A DNA stretch of 32,751 nt, from positions 1-32,751 of the forward strand of contig JAGMES010000039.1 in the NCBI GenBank assembly GCA_023128035.1. The letters run 5' to 3'. Made by a program: the position numbers and the translations under genes. The notes beneath the pieces are model-generated. The model was not told where the DNA came from. It saw nothing but the letters and a program-made list of their open reading frames with translations, and made no database searches. The stretch is from Halanaerobiales bacterium (lineage in GTDB: Bacteria > Bacillota_F > Halanaerobiia > DY22613). This document shows, in pieces, positions 17,012 through 25,622 of this stretch (position 1 is the stretch's first letter; each line of letters starts with the position of its first letter).

Positions 17012-18889
17012 ATGCAGAGTGTTAAAATGCTTGATAACAAGAAAAATGGAAAAGTTGGAGATGAGCTGAAAAAGCAGTATTACATAGATAGAAATATTAA
17101 TCCAGAAAGAAAAATATCAGGAAATGAATTTGAAATTAAAATGAGAAATGAGTTAAATCAAGCTCAAATAGCTAAAGAATGTGCAGAGTGGCTACGAAAA
17201 AAGGTAGAAATGAAATCTTTTAAAAAAATCAATCCATCTCCACCAAAACTTGTTTACTTAGAAAATAACGACACGAACATTTCAATCAATGGAACGGTCG
17301 ATTTCACTACAGACGGTCTTGGTTTTGCATCTTCTAATCGTAATGACATGAATACATGTATTTATGGAAAAGAGACTACTCTCCAATTTCTTCAACAATT
17401 CAATGAATTATGGAATGATAATTCGCAACTTGAAGATGTTAAGGATCAGGTTCTGAAACAGATGCAATCTATATATGAGGAAAATACACCTGAATTCATT
17501 TACTTTATTACCCTCTATAATATATTCCATGATTATTTAGACGAATTAACCGAAGATAATATAGTAAAAACTAGGACTGGGTTTAAAGATACAATTATTT
17601 GGAATAAGCTTTATAAATTCCAGAAAGATGGTGCTTTAGGAGCTATAGATAAGCTTGAAAAATATGATGGTTGTATCATAGCTGATTCTGTTGGACTAGG
17701 TAAGACATTTTCTGCTCTTGCTGTCATTAAGTATTATGAGCTAAGAAATTATCAAGTCCTGGTTCTTGCACCTAAGAAGTTAAGAGAAAACTGGACAATC
17801 TATACTCAGAATGATAAACGTAATATTTTTATAGAAGATAGGTTTAGTTATGATGTATTAAATCATACTGATTTAAGTCGTTATAGCGGCCAATCGGGTG
17901 AGACAAATTTAGAAACGGTTAATTGGCCCAATTATGATTTAATAATCATTGACGAATCACATAACTTCAGAAATAATCACCCACGAAAAGATAAAGTAAC
18001 AAGATATTCGAGGTTATTAAATGAAGTGATTAAGATGGGTGTAAAAACAAAAGTATTGATGTTATCTGCTACTCCAGTAAATAATCGCATGAATGATTTA
18101 AAAAATCAAGTTGCGTTCATAACGGAAGGCAATGATAAAGCTTTGGAATCAGAGGGAATTGTCAGTATCGAACAAACTCTTAGAAAAGCTCAGTTAGTAT
18201 TTAATAAATGGTCAGAACTTTCAGACGAAACGAGAACAGTGGATACATTTATTGAGATGATGAATATGGATTACTTTAAACTCCTTGATACAGTCACAAT
18301 TGCCCGTTCTCGAAAGCATATTGAGAAGTATTACAATATAGCTGAGATAGGTAAGTTTCCCACTAGAAGAACGCCGATTAATATTAAAGCAGATATTGAT
18401 TTAAATAATGAATTTCCAGTTTTAGAGTATGTTAATAAGATGATAAAAAATCTCAATATGAGTGCGTATTCACCACTGAAGTATCTTTTATCTGAGAAGC
18501 GTCGTGAATATAGTAAAAAATATGATATTCAAGTTAAGGGTGGACAATCTGTATTTAAACAAACTGACCGTGAACAGGCTCTTGTGAACTTGATGCGTGT
18601 TAATATCCTAAAAAGATTAGAGAGTTCTATTCACTCTTTTGGAATGACGATTAGTAAACTGCTTCAACAAATTGATGGTATGTTACATAAAATTGATCAA
18701 AAACAACTCCAATATGATATTAATCTCAAAATAGAAGATGTTGACGTGGATAATGATATGTATGAAGATTTATTAATTGGAATTAAAGTTAAAGTTCTTC
18801 TTCAAGATATGGATTTGATGTTAACACTCTTACAGTTATGGCAAATGAATCTTATGAGGATTTTGCAAATGCTTTACAAAAAGAGATAG
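17012..18889 (+). pseudogene. SNF2-like helicase, truncated by deletion
   Basis: The ATG at 17012 follows GGGGG at 16997-17002. The first 220 residues have no motif I can name. The helicase N-lobe then shows IADSVGLGKT (Walker A, about 223-232), IIDESHNF (motif II, about 312-319) and LMLSATPVNN (motif III, about 347-357). No C-terminal helicase lobe (motifs V-VI) follows. Homologous-looking sequence ends at VKVLLQDMD near 18815; beyond that the 25 residues up to the stop are an out-of-frame reading of a different gene. Helicases of this type accompany type III-like restriction cassettes (helicase, small protein, Mod methylase, Res). The gene has lost its second half by a deletion reaching into a res gene, so the product should be inactive as a helicase. 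Confidence 0.75.
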
Positions 18890-20067
18890 CAGATGAAGAA
18901 GGAATTAAATTCGGAATTATTGAGAAACATACCTTTGCAAATATTGTAGTTAAAGAGGATGGAGAGTATAAATATCTAGAACAAGAGGCTTCAGAAGATA
19001 TATGGAATCATTTGAAAGAGAAAGGTTATATTGATGACAAAGGTAAAATTACAGATCAACTAAAGCAGGATTTAAAAGAGAAAAAAGTAGACTTGCCTGA
19101 GAAATATAAAAAAGCAGAAGATCAAATAATCGCTACAATTGATAAAATAGCAGGTAGTTATAGCATAAAGAACGCAGATACTAGGACAAAAGTAAATCTT
19201 AATAAAAAACGATTTTTAAGTCCTGAATTTAAAAAATTATGGGATAGGATAAAATATAAGACTACTTTTTCCGTAGAATTTGATACAGAAGAACTTATAA
19301 AAGAATGTTCAAAAGAGATTATGACAAATTTAAAGGTAGATAAAGCTAAATTAGTATATACAAAGGCTGAGATTGATATTAATGCTGGTGGAACTACTGC
19401 TGAAGAAAGTGATCGTCAGGCAGTGGTTATAGATGATGCAGGTTATTCTTTACCTGATATTATAACTTATTTACAAAATGAAACTGATCTTACCAGAAAA
19501 ACTATAGCTCGAATACTTGTAGAATCTAAAAGATTAAATGAGTTTAAAAGTAATCCTCAAAAATTTATGGATGAAGTAAGTCAAATCATTCAAAGAAAGA
19601 TGAGACACTTTATAGTTGATGGGATAAAATATAACAAACTTGGTGAGGACGAGTATTATGCACAGAAATTGTTTGAAAATGAAGAGTTACAAGGATATTT
19701 AACAAAGATGATCAAAAGTGAAAAATCGTTATATGAATATGTGGTGTATGATTCAGATGTAGAAGCTGAATTTGCCCAAAAGTTTGAAAGAAATCAAAGT
19801 GTTAAAGTCTATACAAAGCTTCCAAAATGGTTTAAGATTGAAACACCTCTTGGAAGTTATAATCCTGATTGGGCTGTACTGGTTGAAAAAAATGGTGAAG
19901 AAAAATTATACTTTGTTGTAGAGACAAAAGGTAATATTATAGCAGAAGAATTAAGATTAAGAGAAATTGCTAAGATTGCATGTGGACATAAACACTTTGA
20001 AGCTTTAGATACTGATGTTAGATTTGAGGAACATGATCATTTTGAAACATTTATTGAAAATGTGTAG
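18811..20067 (+). pseudogene. C-terminal part of a type III restriction Res subunit
   Basis: The frame is open from before the ATG at 18838, which has no ribosome site, and reads GFDVNTLTVMANESYEDF, the stretch that follows the helicase motifs in type III Res proteins. The end carries the PD-(D/E)XK nuclease core: NPDWAVLV at about 341-348 and VVETKG at about 360-365, counted from 18838. The N-terminal helicase domain (about 400-500 residues) and the partner Mod methylase are missing. It directly abuts the truncated SNF2-like helicase in another frame, so it is the downstream scar of one large deletion. An isolated nuclease domain without Mod is unlikely to be functional. A hairpin and the DUF262 gene follow. 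Confidence 0.75.
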
Positions 20068-20070
20068 TTA

Positions 20071-20100
20071 TTTAGCCACTACATAATTGTAGTGGCTAAA
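20071..20100 (+). other. Perfect 13-bp hairpin touching the ribosome site of the DUF262 gene
   Basis: TTTAGCCACTACA at 20071-20083 pairs perfectly with TGTAGTGGCTAAA at 20088-20100 around a TAAT loop. It is followed by A residues and the AAAGGAGTGG ribosome site, not by T residues, so it is not a standard rightward terminator. It could modulate read-through, stabilise RNA or be an operator. Confidence 0.6.
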
Positions 20101-20114
20101 AAAGGAGTGGTAAA

Positions 20115-21719
20115 ATGTCAAGTGTAGAACGTCTTATCGGGAAAATTGAGAACAAAGAATTGGTTTTACCAGAATTTCAAAGGGAATTTACCTGGAAAAA
20201 AGATCAATCTAGAGTATTACTTGATTCTTTAATAAAAGAATATCCTACTGGTTCTTTGTTAATCTGGAAAACAGAAAATATTCCTGCTCTAAAAAATATG
20301 CCTGATTTTGTACCTCATGGTCGAGTAGAAGTTCTTTTAGATGGTCAACAACGTTTGACAGCATTATATATGTTTCTTATAGATGAAATTCCACCTTATT
20401 ATTCAAATAATGATATTTCTGGTAATGATCCACGTAATCTGTATTACAACCTTGAGACAACAGAATTCAAATATTATAAACCATTAGAAATGCAGAATAA
20501 TCTTCGTTGGGTTCGAGTTTGTGATTGCTTTAAGAACAATGTTAAACTAAAAGAGATTGTAAAAAAAATTGCGTCAGAAGAAGAACGCTTTGAAACATAT
20601 GATTGTTTAAAAGCTAATCTAGATAAGATTCTCTCTATTAAAACTATTGAATATCCAATAATGTATGTAAAGGAAAGCGCTAATTTAAAACATGCCTTAA
20701 CAGTCTTTGACCGTGTTAATAGTGGAGGTACTCCATTATCTGAATCAGATATTGCACTTGCTCATATGTGTAGTAATTGGTTTGATACTAGAAGAGTATT
20801 TAAAGAAAAGTTAAAATTTCTTAAAAACGAAGGTTTTGATTTTTCTTTGACATTTCTTATACGTGCAATGAATGCAGTTATAAATGGTAGAGCAGAGTAT
20901 AGTTTATTACATGATGTATCTCAAAATGATTTAAGAGCAGGATGGGAAAAATTAGACAGGCTATTAGATTTTTTAATTAATTTTCTTAAAGATAGAGCTT
21001 ATATTTATAGTTCTGCTGATTTAACTACCTATAATGTTTTAATTCCGATTATTGGTTATTTTGCACAGAATGAACCAAGTTCTATTTCTGCTAAAAAAGT
21101 TAAGAAGATTTTATATTGGATGTATGCTGCATTGTTTTTAAGACGTTATAGTGGTAGTGTTGATCAAAAATTAGAAAAAGATTTGAATGCTTTAAAAGAG
21201 AGAAATCCTATTGATGCGTTATTAGTAATTTTAAAAGAGGATGAGGGAGAACCAAACATCACTCCAGAAAATTTAGATTCTCGTAGTATAAGTCATCCTT
21301 TTTATAATATGTCTTGTATAGTTATTAGGAGTCGTGGTGGTGTTGATTGGTCCAACGGTTTATTTTTAGGAGCTCCTATAGGAAATAGTTATAGAATTGA
21401 AAAGCATCATATCTTTCCAAAGTCATTTTTAGCAGAAGCTGGTTATGATGTTGGAAACAATCTAATACATAAGAAAAGGGTAAATGAAATTGCTAACCGT
21501 ATTCCTTTAACACGTGATGGAAATATGGATATTTTTAATCATGCTCCTGAAGAATATTTGCCAAAAGTAGAAAAGAAAAATCCAGGGAATCTTGAAAAAT
21601 TTATGGTTCCGATGGATCGTGAATTATGGGAAGTAAAAAATTACGAAAAGTTTTTAGAAGATCGGCGACGTTTATTAGCTAAAGGAATTAATGACTTTAT
21701 GAAAAGTTTATTATTATAA
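20115..21719 (+). CDS. DUF262/HNH protein, GmrSD-like type IV restriction
   Basis: A 534-residue protein with AAAGGAG before the ATG. The N-terminal DUF262 (ParB/Srx-like) domain shows LPEFQREFTWKKDQ near 18-31 and DGQQRLTAL at 76-84, the catalytic DGQQR element of the family. The C-terminal part holds an HNH-type nuclease (DUF1524-like) with EKHHIFPKSFL at about 429-439, followed by an asparagine-rich NLIHKKRVNEIANR helix. GmrSD-type proteins join these two halves and cut DNA with modified cytosines in an NTP-dependent way. Single-chain relatives such as this one are frequent in restriction islands, as here next to a broken type III cassette. All visible motifs are intact and a terminator follows, so it is probably active. 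Target modification is unknown. Confidence 0.85.
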   Translation: MSSVERLIGKIENKELVLPEFQREFTWKKDQSRVLLDSLIKEYPTGSLLIWKTENIPALKNMPDFVPHGRVEVLLDGQQRLTALYMFLIDEIPPYYSNNDISGNDPRNLYYNLETTEFKYYKPLEMQNNLRWVRVCDCFKNNVKLKEIVKKIASEEERFETYDCLKANLDKILSIKTIEYPIMYVKESANLKHALTVFDRVNSGGTPLSESDIALAHMCSNWFDTRRVFKEKLKFLKNEGFDFSLTFLIRAMNAVINGRAEYSLLHDVSQNDLRAGWEKLDRLLDFLINFLKDRAYIYSSADLTTYNVLIPIIGYFAQNEPSSISAKKVKKILYWMYAALFLRRYSGSVDQKLEKDLNALKERNPIDALLVILKEDEGEPNITPENLDSRSISHPFYNMSCIVIRSRGGVDWSNGLFLGAPIGNSYRIEKHHIFPKSFLAEAGYDVGNNLIHKKRVNEIANRIPLTRDGNMDIFNHAPEEYLPKVEKKNPGNLEKFMVPMDRELWEVKNYEKFLEDRRRLLAKGINDFMKSLLL

Positions 21720-21747
21720 GACTGATTTATTTTATTTTGAGAGTTTC

Positions 21748-21783
21748 AAAGACTTCCTGATGTTGAATAGGAAGTCTTTTTTT
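21748..21783 (+). terminator. Terminator after the DUF262 gene
   Basis: AAAGACTTCCT at 21748-21758 pairs with AGGAAGTCTTT at 21769-21779, followed by seven T. Its loop and right arm are reused by the promoter at 21763-21791, and 21 bases of it recur at 25000-25020. Confidence 0.9.
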
Positions 21784-21791
21784 GTTATAAT
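21763..21791 (+). promoter_or_regulatory. Promoter overlapping the terminator hairpin
   Basis: TTGAAT at 21763-21768 in the hairpin loop, a 17-base spacer, and a consensus TATAAT at 21786-21791. It should drive the permease pair from 21860. Confidence 0.7.
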
Positions 21792-21859
21792 GAGAGAGTA
21801 TTTTGTCAAAAATAGGTGCTGTGATTGAAAAAAAATTAAAAAAGAAAGGTTGATGAAAG

Positions 21860-22342
21860 ATGAGTTATTTATATATTTTTACTGGTATAACTTTACTTCT
21901 TTCACTTATCGCAAACAGAGTTAAAACGAAGAAGGCTTTAAAAATTGCTGCAAAAAAGCTATTAAATATTTTGCCGAGTTTTGTTCAAATGTTAATTTTA
22001 GTGTCTGTTTTACTTTTTCTAATTCCTGACCATATTATTGCAAAATATCTTGGTGAGAGTTCCAACTTAACTGCTACAGTTTTAGGACTTATATTTGGTT
22101 CTATTACGATGATGCCAGGTTTCATAGTATTTCCTTTAGGAGGTATTTTGCTCAGTAAAGGGGTAAGTTATATGACTATTGCAGCATTTTCAACAACTCT
22201 AATGAATGTTGGTATCATTACTTATCCAGTAGAGAAACAGTATTTTGGTGTGAAGTTAACGATTCTTAGAAATCTTATTAGTTTTGTTATTGCTGTTATT
22301 ATTACTTTAGTAATTGGTATTATTTATGGGGAGGTATTTTAG
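21860..22342 (+). CDS. Half-size permease, first subunit
   Basis: A 160-residue membrane protein with about five helices (near 3-20, 40-58, 68-95, 103-122 and 133-157). The central element ITMMPGFIVFPLGGILLSKG, followed by AAFSTTLMNVG, resembles the repeat unit of the COG0701/ArsP_1-type permeases, where two such units lie in one chain of 300 or more residues. Here the second unit is the next gene, which begins on the base after this stop codon. The two products probably form one heterodimeric transporter. Substrate is unknown; relatives include organoarsenical efflux and uncharacterised ion permeases. Confidence 0.7.
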   Translation: MSYLYIFTGITLLLSLIANRVKTKKALKIAAKKLLNILPSFVQMLILVSVLLFLIPDHIIAKYLGESSNLTATVLGLIFGSITMMPGFIVFPLGGILLSKGVSYMTIAAFSTTLMNVGIITYPVEKQYFGVKLTILRNLISFVIAVIITLVIGIIYGEVF

Positions 22343-22867
22343 ATGAAAAAGAATCAACGAAATGGATTAGTTTTGTTTGCTATCTTTTTTGTGATTATAG
22401 TTGCTTCTTATCTAATCAATTTTGAACCTGGAATTACTATTGGTGATAATTTTTTAGATTTTGCTAAGGTAATGATTAAGGTTTTGCCATGTGCTTTTAT
22501 TTTGATTGGTCTTTTTGAAGTGTGGGTTCCAAGGGAGACTGTGCAAAAGGGTTTTGGTCATTCATCTGGTTTTAAGGGCTACATATTTGCTATATTATTA
22601 GCCAGTACAACAGTTGGGGGAGCATATGTAGCTTTTCCGGTAGCTTATTCATTATATAAAAAGGGTGCGAAGTATGGTACGATTCTAACTTATGTTGGTG
22701 CTGCAGCATTGGTTAGAATTCCGATGACTCTTTTTGAGGCATCATTTTTGGGAATTAAGTTTACTTTGATTCGCTTGTTTGTGTCGTTGCCTTTGGTTGT
22801 GATTAGTTCGATTTTTCTGGGAAGATATTTGGAGAAGAAGGAAATTGTTATTCAGGAGCAAGTTTAG
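22343..22867 (+). CDS. Half-size permease, second subunit
   Basis: A 174-residue membrane protein with five helices. The ATG immediately follows the previous stop, with GGGGAGGT inside the upstream gene, so translation is coupled. Its motif LASTTVGGAYVAFPVAYSLYKKG, followed by ILTYVGAAALVRIP, parallels that of the first subunit, showing that the two halves are homologous. The C-terminus (LGRYLEKKEIVIQEQV) is cytoplasmic and charged; 20 bases coding for its start recur at 25016-25035. It is the partner of the preceding subunit in a split COG0701-like permease. The transported substrate cannot be told from sequence. Confidence 0.7.
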   Translation: MKKNQRNGLVLFAIFFVIIVASYLINFEPGITIGDNFLDFAKVMIKVLPCAFILIGLFEVWVPRETVQKGFGHSSGFKGYIFAILLASTTVGGAYVAFPVAYSLYKKGAKYGTILTYVGAAALVRIPMTLFEASFLGIKFTLIRLFVSLPLVVISSIFLGRYLEKKEIVIQEQV

Positions 22868-22926
22868 TATTTTTTGTTAAATTTATGGATATACTAAAAC
22901 CACTACTTTTATTTATTGTGAATTTA

Positions 22927-22935
22927 TGATATAAT
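22927..22935 (+). promoter_or_regulatory. Extended -10 promoter of the RloA/RloB pair
   Basis: TGATATAAT gives a TGn extended -10, 22 bases before the start codon. The -35 position is weak. An AGGGGA ribosome site lies between. Confidence 0.55.
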
Positions 22936-22956
22936 ATTTTTTTAGGGGATGATAAA

Positions 22957-24216
22957 ATGCTTCTTGAATTTAGTGTTGAAAATTTCTTATCTATAAAAGA
23001 ACGCGAAACTTTTTCAATGTTTTCGTTATCAGAAGATGATTCATTACCATACAATTGTTTTACTACTAAAGCGGTAAAGGATGAAAAAATACTAAAATCT
23101 GCTATTATTTTTGGTGCTAATGCTTCTGGAAAAACAAATTTGTTAAAGTCACTTCAGTTTATTGTGAAATTTATTCGTAATTCACATAAAAGACAAAAAG
23201 GAGATTTAACTGGAGTAATTCCTTTTAAGATGTCAAAAGACTGTTTAAGTAAGCCAAGTTCTTTTGAAATTACTTTTGCTTATGAAAATATTAAATACAC
23301 ATATAGTTTTAAAGCAAATAAAGATGTAATTCTTGAAGAAAGTTTATATTATTATCCTAATGATATTAAATCTCTTGTTTTTGATAGAAAAAATATAAAG
23401 AATTTTACTTTTGGATTGGATCATGAAGAACAAAATATATTATCATCTAGAACGTTAGAGAATATTTTATATTTATCTAGTTCAACACAATGGAACTATG
23501 AAAAAACTTCAAGAGCTTTTGAGTGGTTTATAAGAAAAATTGAAGTGTTTATTGATCATGATCAGGCTTCTTGGAGAGAATATACTGCTGAAAAAATTAG
23601 TGAAAAATCAAAGTTTTATCATATTGTTAGAAAAATATTATCAAAAGCTGATGTTGGAATAACAGATATTATTTCAACTGTTATTGATTGTGAAAAAGAT
23701 GATAATCTTTTAAATTATTTCGAAGATAAAAAAAATATTCAAATTACAACATTTCATAATGTGGGTGATGGAAATAATTTAAACAAAATTAAATTTGATT
23801 TTAATGAAGAATCAGAAGGAACAAAAAAATTGTTTGATTTACTTGGCCCAATTATTGATATTCTTGAGAATGGTAAAACATTAGTTATTGATGAATTAGA
23901 CCTTCATTTACACTCTCAATTGGTTAGATCTTTGATTGAACTATTCCATACTCCAGAAACTAATCCACATAACGCACAATTGATTTTCTCTACACACAAT
24001 AGTAATTTGTTAAATTTAAATATTTTCAGGAGAGATCAAATTTGGTTTACTGAGAAGAATCCTAATATAGGTGCAACTGAGCTCTACTCATTAGGAGATT
24101 TTGATTATGTTGAAAATGAAAATATAGAAAAAGGATATTTAGCTGGAAGGTTTGGTGCTATTCCTGTTTTAGAAGATTTTAATTCTATTTTTTCAAAGGA
24201 GAATATTCATGAGTAG
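22957..24216 (+). CDS. RloA/AbiLi-like AAA ATPase (defence)
   Basis: A 419-residue AAA_15/AAA_21-type ATPase. It starts with the SMC-like strand LLEFSVENFLSIKERETFSM, then Walker A GANASGKT at 53-60, Walker B LVIDELDLHLH at about 309-319 and FSTHNSNLL at about 343-351, which corresponds to the H-loop. The large insertion between Walker A and B lacks a nuclease signature, so this is the ATPase partner only. The following gene encodes an RloB-family protein and overlaps it by 8 bases. This pairing is known as RloAB and matches the AbiL abortive-infection system, in which the ATPase senses phage and the RloB effector acts. All motifs are intact and an own promoter is present, so the system is probably active. 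Confidence 0.87.
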   Translation: MLLEFSVENFLSIKERETFSMFSLSEDDSLPYNCFTTKAVKDEKILKSAIIFGANASGKTNLLKSLQFIVKFIRNSHKRQKGDLTGVIPFKMSKDCLSKPSSFEITFAYENIKYTYSFKANKDVILEESLYYYPNDIKSLVFDRKNIKNFTFGLDHEEQNILSSRTLENILYLSSSTQWNYEKTSRAFEWFIRKIEVFIDHDQASWREYTAEKISEKSKFYHIVRKILSKADVGITDIISTVIDCEKDDNLLNYFEDKKNIQITTFHNVGDGNNLNKIKFDFNEESEGTKKLFDLLGPIIDILENGKTLVIDELDLHLHSQLVRSLIELFHTPETNPHNAQLIFSTHNSNLLNLNIFRRDQIWFTEKNPNIGATELYSLGDFDYVENENIEKGYLAGRFGAIPVLEDFNSIFSKENIHE

Positions 24217-24826
24217 AGGGAAACGAAAACTAAAACTAAAAAGAAATAAGACTATCTACATTTTTTGTGAAGGAACTGAAACAGAACCTAACTACTTTCA
24301 GAATTATAAAAAGAAAAGTAGAAAATGTAGTTCAATAAATATTCCAAAAACTAATCCTAAATGTACTGATCCGATTAATTTAATTAATTATGCAGAAAAA
24401 TACATAAAGCAAGAAGGCATTAAGATAGATTATGACTTTGGAGATAGGGTTTGGTTTGTATTTGATGTAGATAATAATTCCGATGAAAAATTACTTCGGG
24501 CAAAGAAATTAGCAGAAGAAAAAAAGTATGAAATTATCTTATCTAATCCTTCTTTTGAAATTTGGTTTCTTTTGCATTTTAGCTATACTGCTAAATTTAT
24601 GACTAATAAAGAAGTTATGGGAGAACTTGAAAAGCTTAATTCAGGCTATAAAAAGAACAAAGATATTTTTGATGAAATTATGTCATTACAATCTGAAGCT
24701 ATCAAAAATGCTAAGCGGTTAAATGAAAGACATCAAAAAGATGGAATAACTTTATTAAGTACGAAAAGTAATCCTTCAACTCAAGTTTTTAGAATGGTTG
24801 AATACTTAAATATGCTATCAGAATAG
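24209..24826 (+). CDS. RloB/AbiLii-like effector
   Basis: A 205-residue RloB-family protein. After a basic N-terminus (SRGKRKLKLKRNK) it shows IYIFCEGTETEPNYF at about 17-31 and VWFVFDVDNN at about 82-91, the E...DxD arrangement expected of a Toprim-like metal site. SNPSFEIWFLLHF at about 111-123 is highly conserved in RloB proteins. The family is regarded as a nuclease-like effector. The ATG lies within the end of the ATPase gene with AAGGAG just upstream, so expression is coupled. A terminator closes the unit at 24876-24905. Length is typical. Confidence 0.85.
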   Translation: MSRGKRKLKLKRNKTIYIFCEGTETEPNYFQNYKKKSRKCSSINIPKTNPKCTDPINLINYAEKYIKQEGIKIDYDFGDRVWFVFDVDNNSDEKLLRAKKLAEEKKYEIILSNPSFEIWFLLHFSYTAKFMTNKEVMGELEKLNSGYKKNKDIFDEIMSLQSEAIKNAKRLNERHQKDGITLLSTKSNPSTQVFRMVEYLNMLSE

Positions 24827-24875
24827 AGCAAAATTACCCTCAAGGTATTGTTGTATCTTATTCTGCACTGCAAAG

Positions 24876-24905
24876 GCTCCTGAAGTTTAATTCAGGAGCT
24901 TTTTT
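24876..24905 (+). terminator. Terminator after RloB (copy 2 of a repeat)
   Basis: GCTCCTGAA at 24876-24884 pairs with TTCAGGAGC at 24891-24899 around GTTTAA, then a T-run. It is closely similar to the terminator at 16864-16896. Confidence 0.9.
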
Positions 24906-24933
24906 ATATTATGGAAATAAGAATAGACGAAGA

Positions 24934-24964
24934 TTGAACTTGTAAGTATTATTTACAAGTTCAA
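24934..24964. repeat. Perfect 12-bp inverted repeat
   Basis: TTGAACTTGTAA at 24934-24945 and TTACAAGTTCAA at 24953-24964 surround a 7-base centre. No T-run follows. It could be an operator or an RNA hairpin; the adjacent gene is broken, so any role may be lost. Confidence 0.6.
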
Positions 24965-24999
24965 AATGAGAAAAATTTCATTAGAGACGCTTCATAGGT

Positions 25000-25035
25000 T
25001 TCCTGATGTTGAATAGGAAGATATTTGGAGAAGAA
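25000..25035. repeat. Mosaic of two short repeats from 21754 and 22820
   Basis: Positions 25000-25020 are identical to 21754-21774 (loop and right arm of the DUF262 terminator), and 25016-25035 are identical to 22820-22839 (3' end of the second permease gene). The two matches overlap at GGAAG, which is present in both sources. Similarity to the permease end continues weakly for some 15 bases. Confidence 0.75.
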
Positions 25036-25552
25036 AGAGTTTGTCATTAACCAAATAGGAAGTCTAGAAGTTTTAAATTGGATTTTCGCATTTATTAAGC
25101 CACATAAAAGATGGTTTACATTTAGTGTGTTAATGTCTGGTGGGGTGATCGCTACAAATTTACTGAAGGCATATTTTATTAAGAATCTGATTGATCATTC
25201 TCTGGATGGTCAGCTGGTGAAAGTAATTCATGATCTTGTTCTCTTTAGCCTTGTTATTGTAAGTGGTGCTTTATTTAGCTATCTGGCAAAGCTAGCAACA
25301 GGTAAATTTTCATTATACGCATTAAGAGATTTAAAGGATCAATTGGCAGGTCATTTGAGTCAAGTTCAATTAAAAAGTCTAGGAGAAGTGCAGTCTGGTG
25401 ATATGGCGTCAAGATTAAATAATGATACAGATATGATTCATAACTTTATCAAGAGTACGCTGCCTACATTTTCGGTTCAGGTACTGTTAGGGATTGGAGC
25501 AGGAATATATGTATTCTTTGTAAATTGGAAACTCTTTGCTTTTGTCAAGTGA
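25025..25552 (+). pseudogene. 5' fragment of an ABC exporter gene
   Basis: The frame starts at a TTG with AGGAAG upstream and covers 175 residues of an ABC-type-1 exporter membrane domain: WIFAFIKPHKRWFTFSV, a second helix (LVLFSLVIVSGALFSYLAK), YALRDLKDQLAGHLSQV and SGDMASRLNNDTDMIHNF, the typical cytoplasmic loop. It breaks off at about helix 4, where the IS begins, and the last residues are altered at the junction. A whole protein of this type needs about 580 residues with an ATP-binding domain; no Walker motif occurs on the other side of the IS, so the rest has been deleted. The 5' end also lies on a recombined repeat mosaic, so the true start may be lost too. Confidence 0.8.
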
Positions 25553-25556
25553 AAAC

Positions 25557-25579
25557 GGTTCTTCCTCGAAATCGGTTGA
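25557..25579 (+). repeat. Left terminal inverted repeat of the IS
   Basis: It begins GGTTCTTCCTCGAAATCGG and is complementary to 27205-27227 except at one base. Confidence 0.85.
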
Positions 25580-25622
25580 GCTAGAGCTGTTTTTGTGGTA
25601 TAATATAATAGGGTGATTAAAA

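Noticed and set aside
22872..22956. Divergent gene on the minus strand at 22848-23054
   Set aside because: The frame overlaps the start of the RloA-like gene and has no motif; it is a shadow of the real gene.
24934..24964. Inverted repeat as a terminator
   Set aside because: It is a perfect 12-bp stem but lacks a T-run and follows a clear terminator 30 bases upstream; listed only as a repeat.
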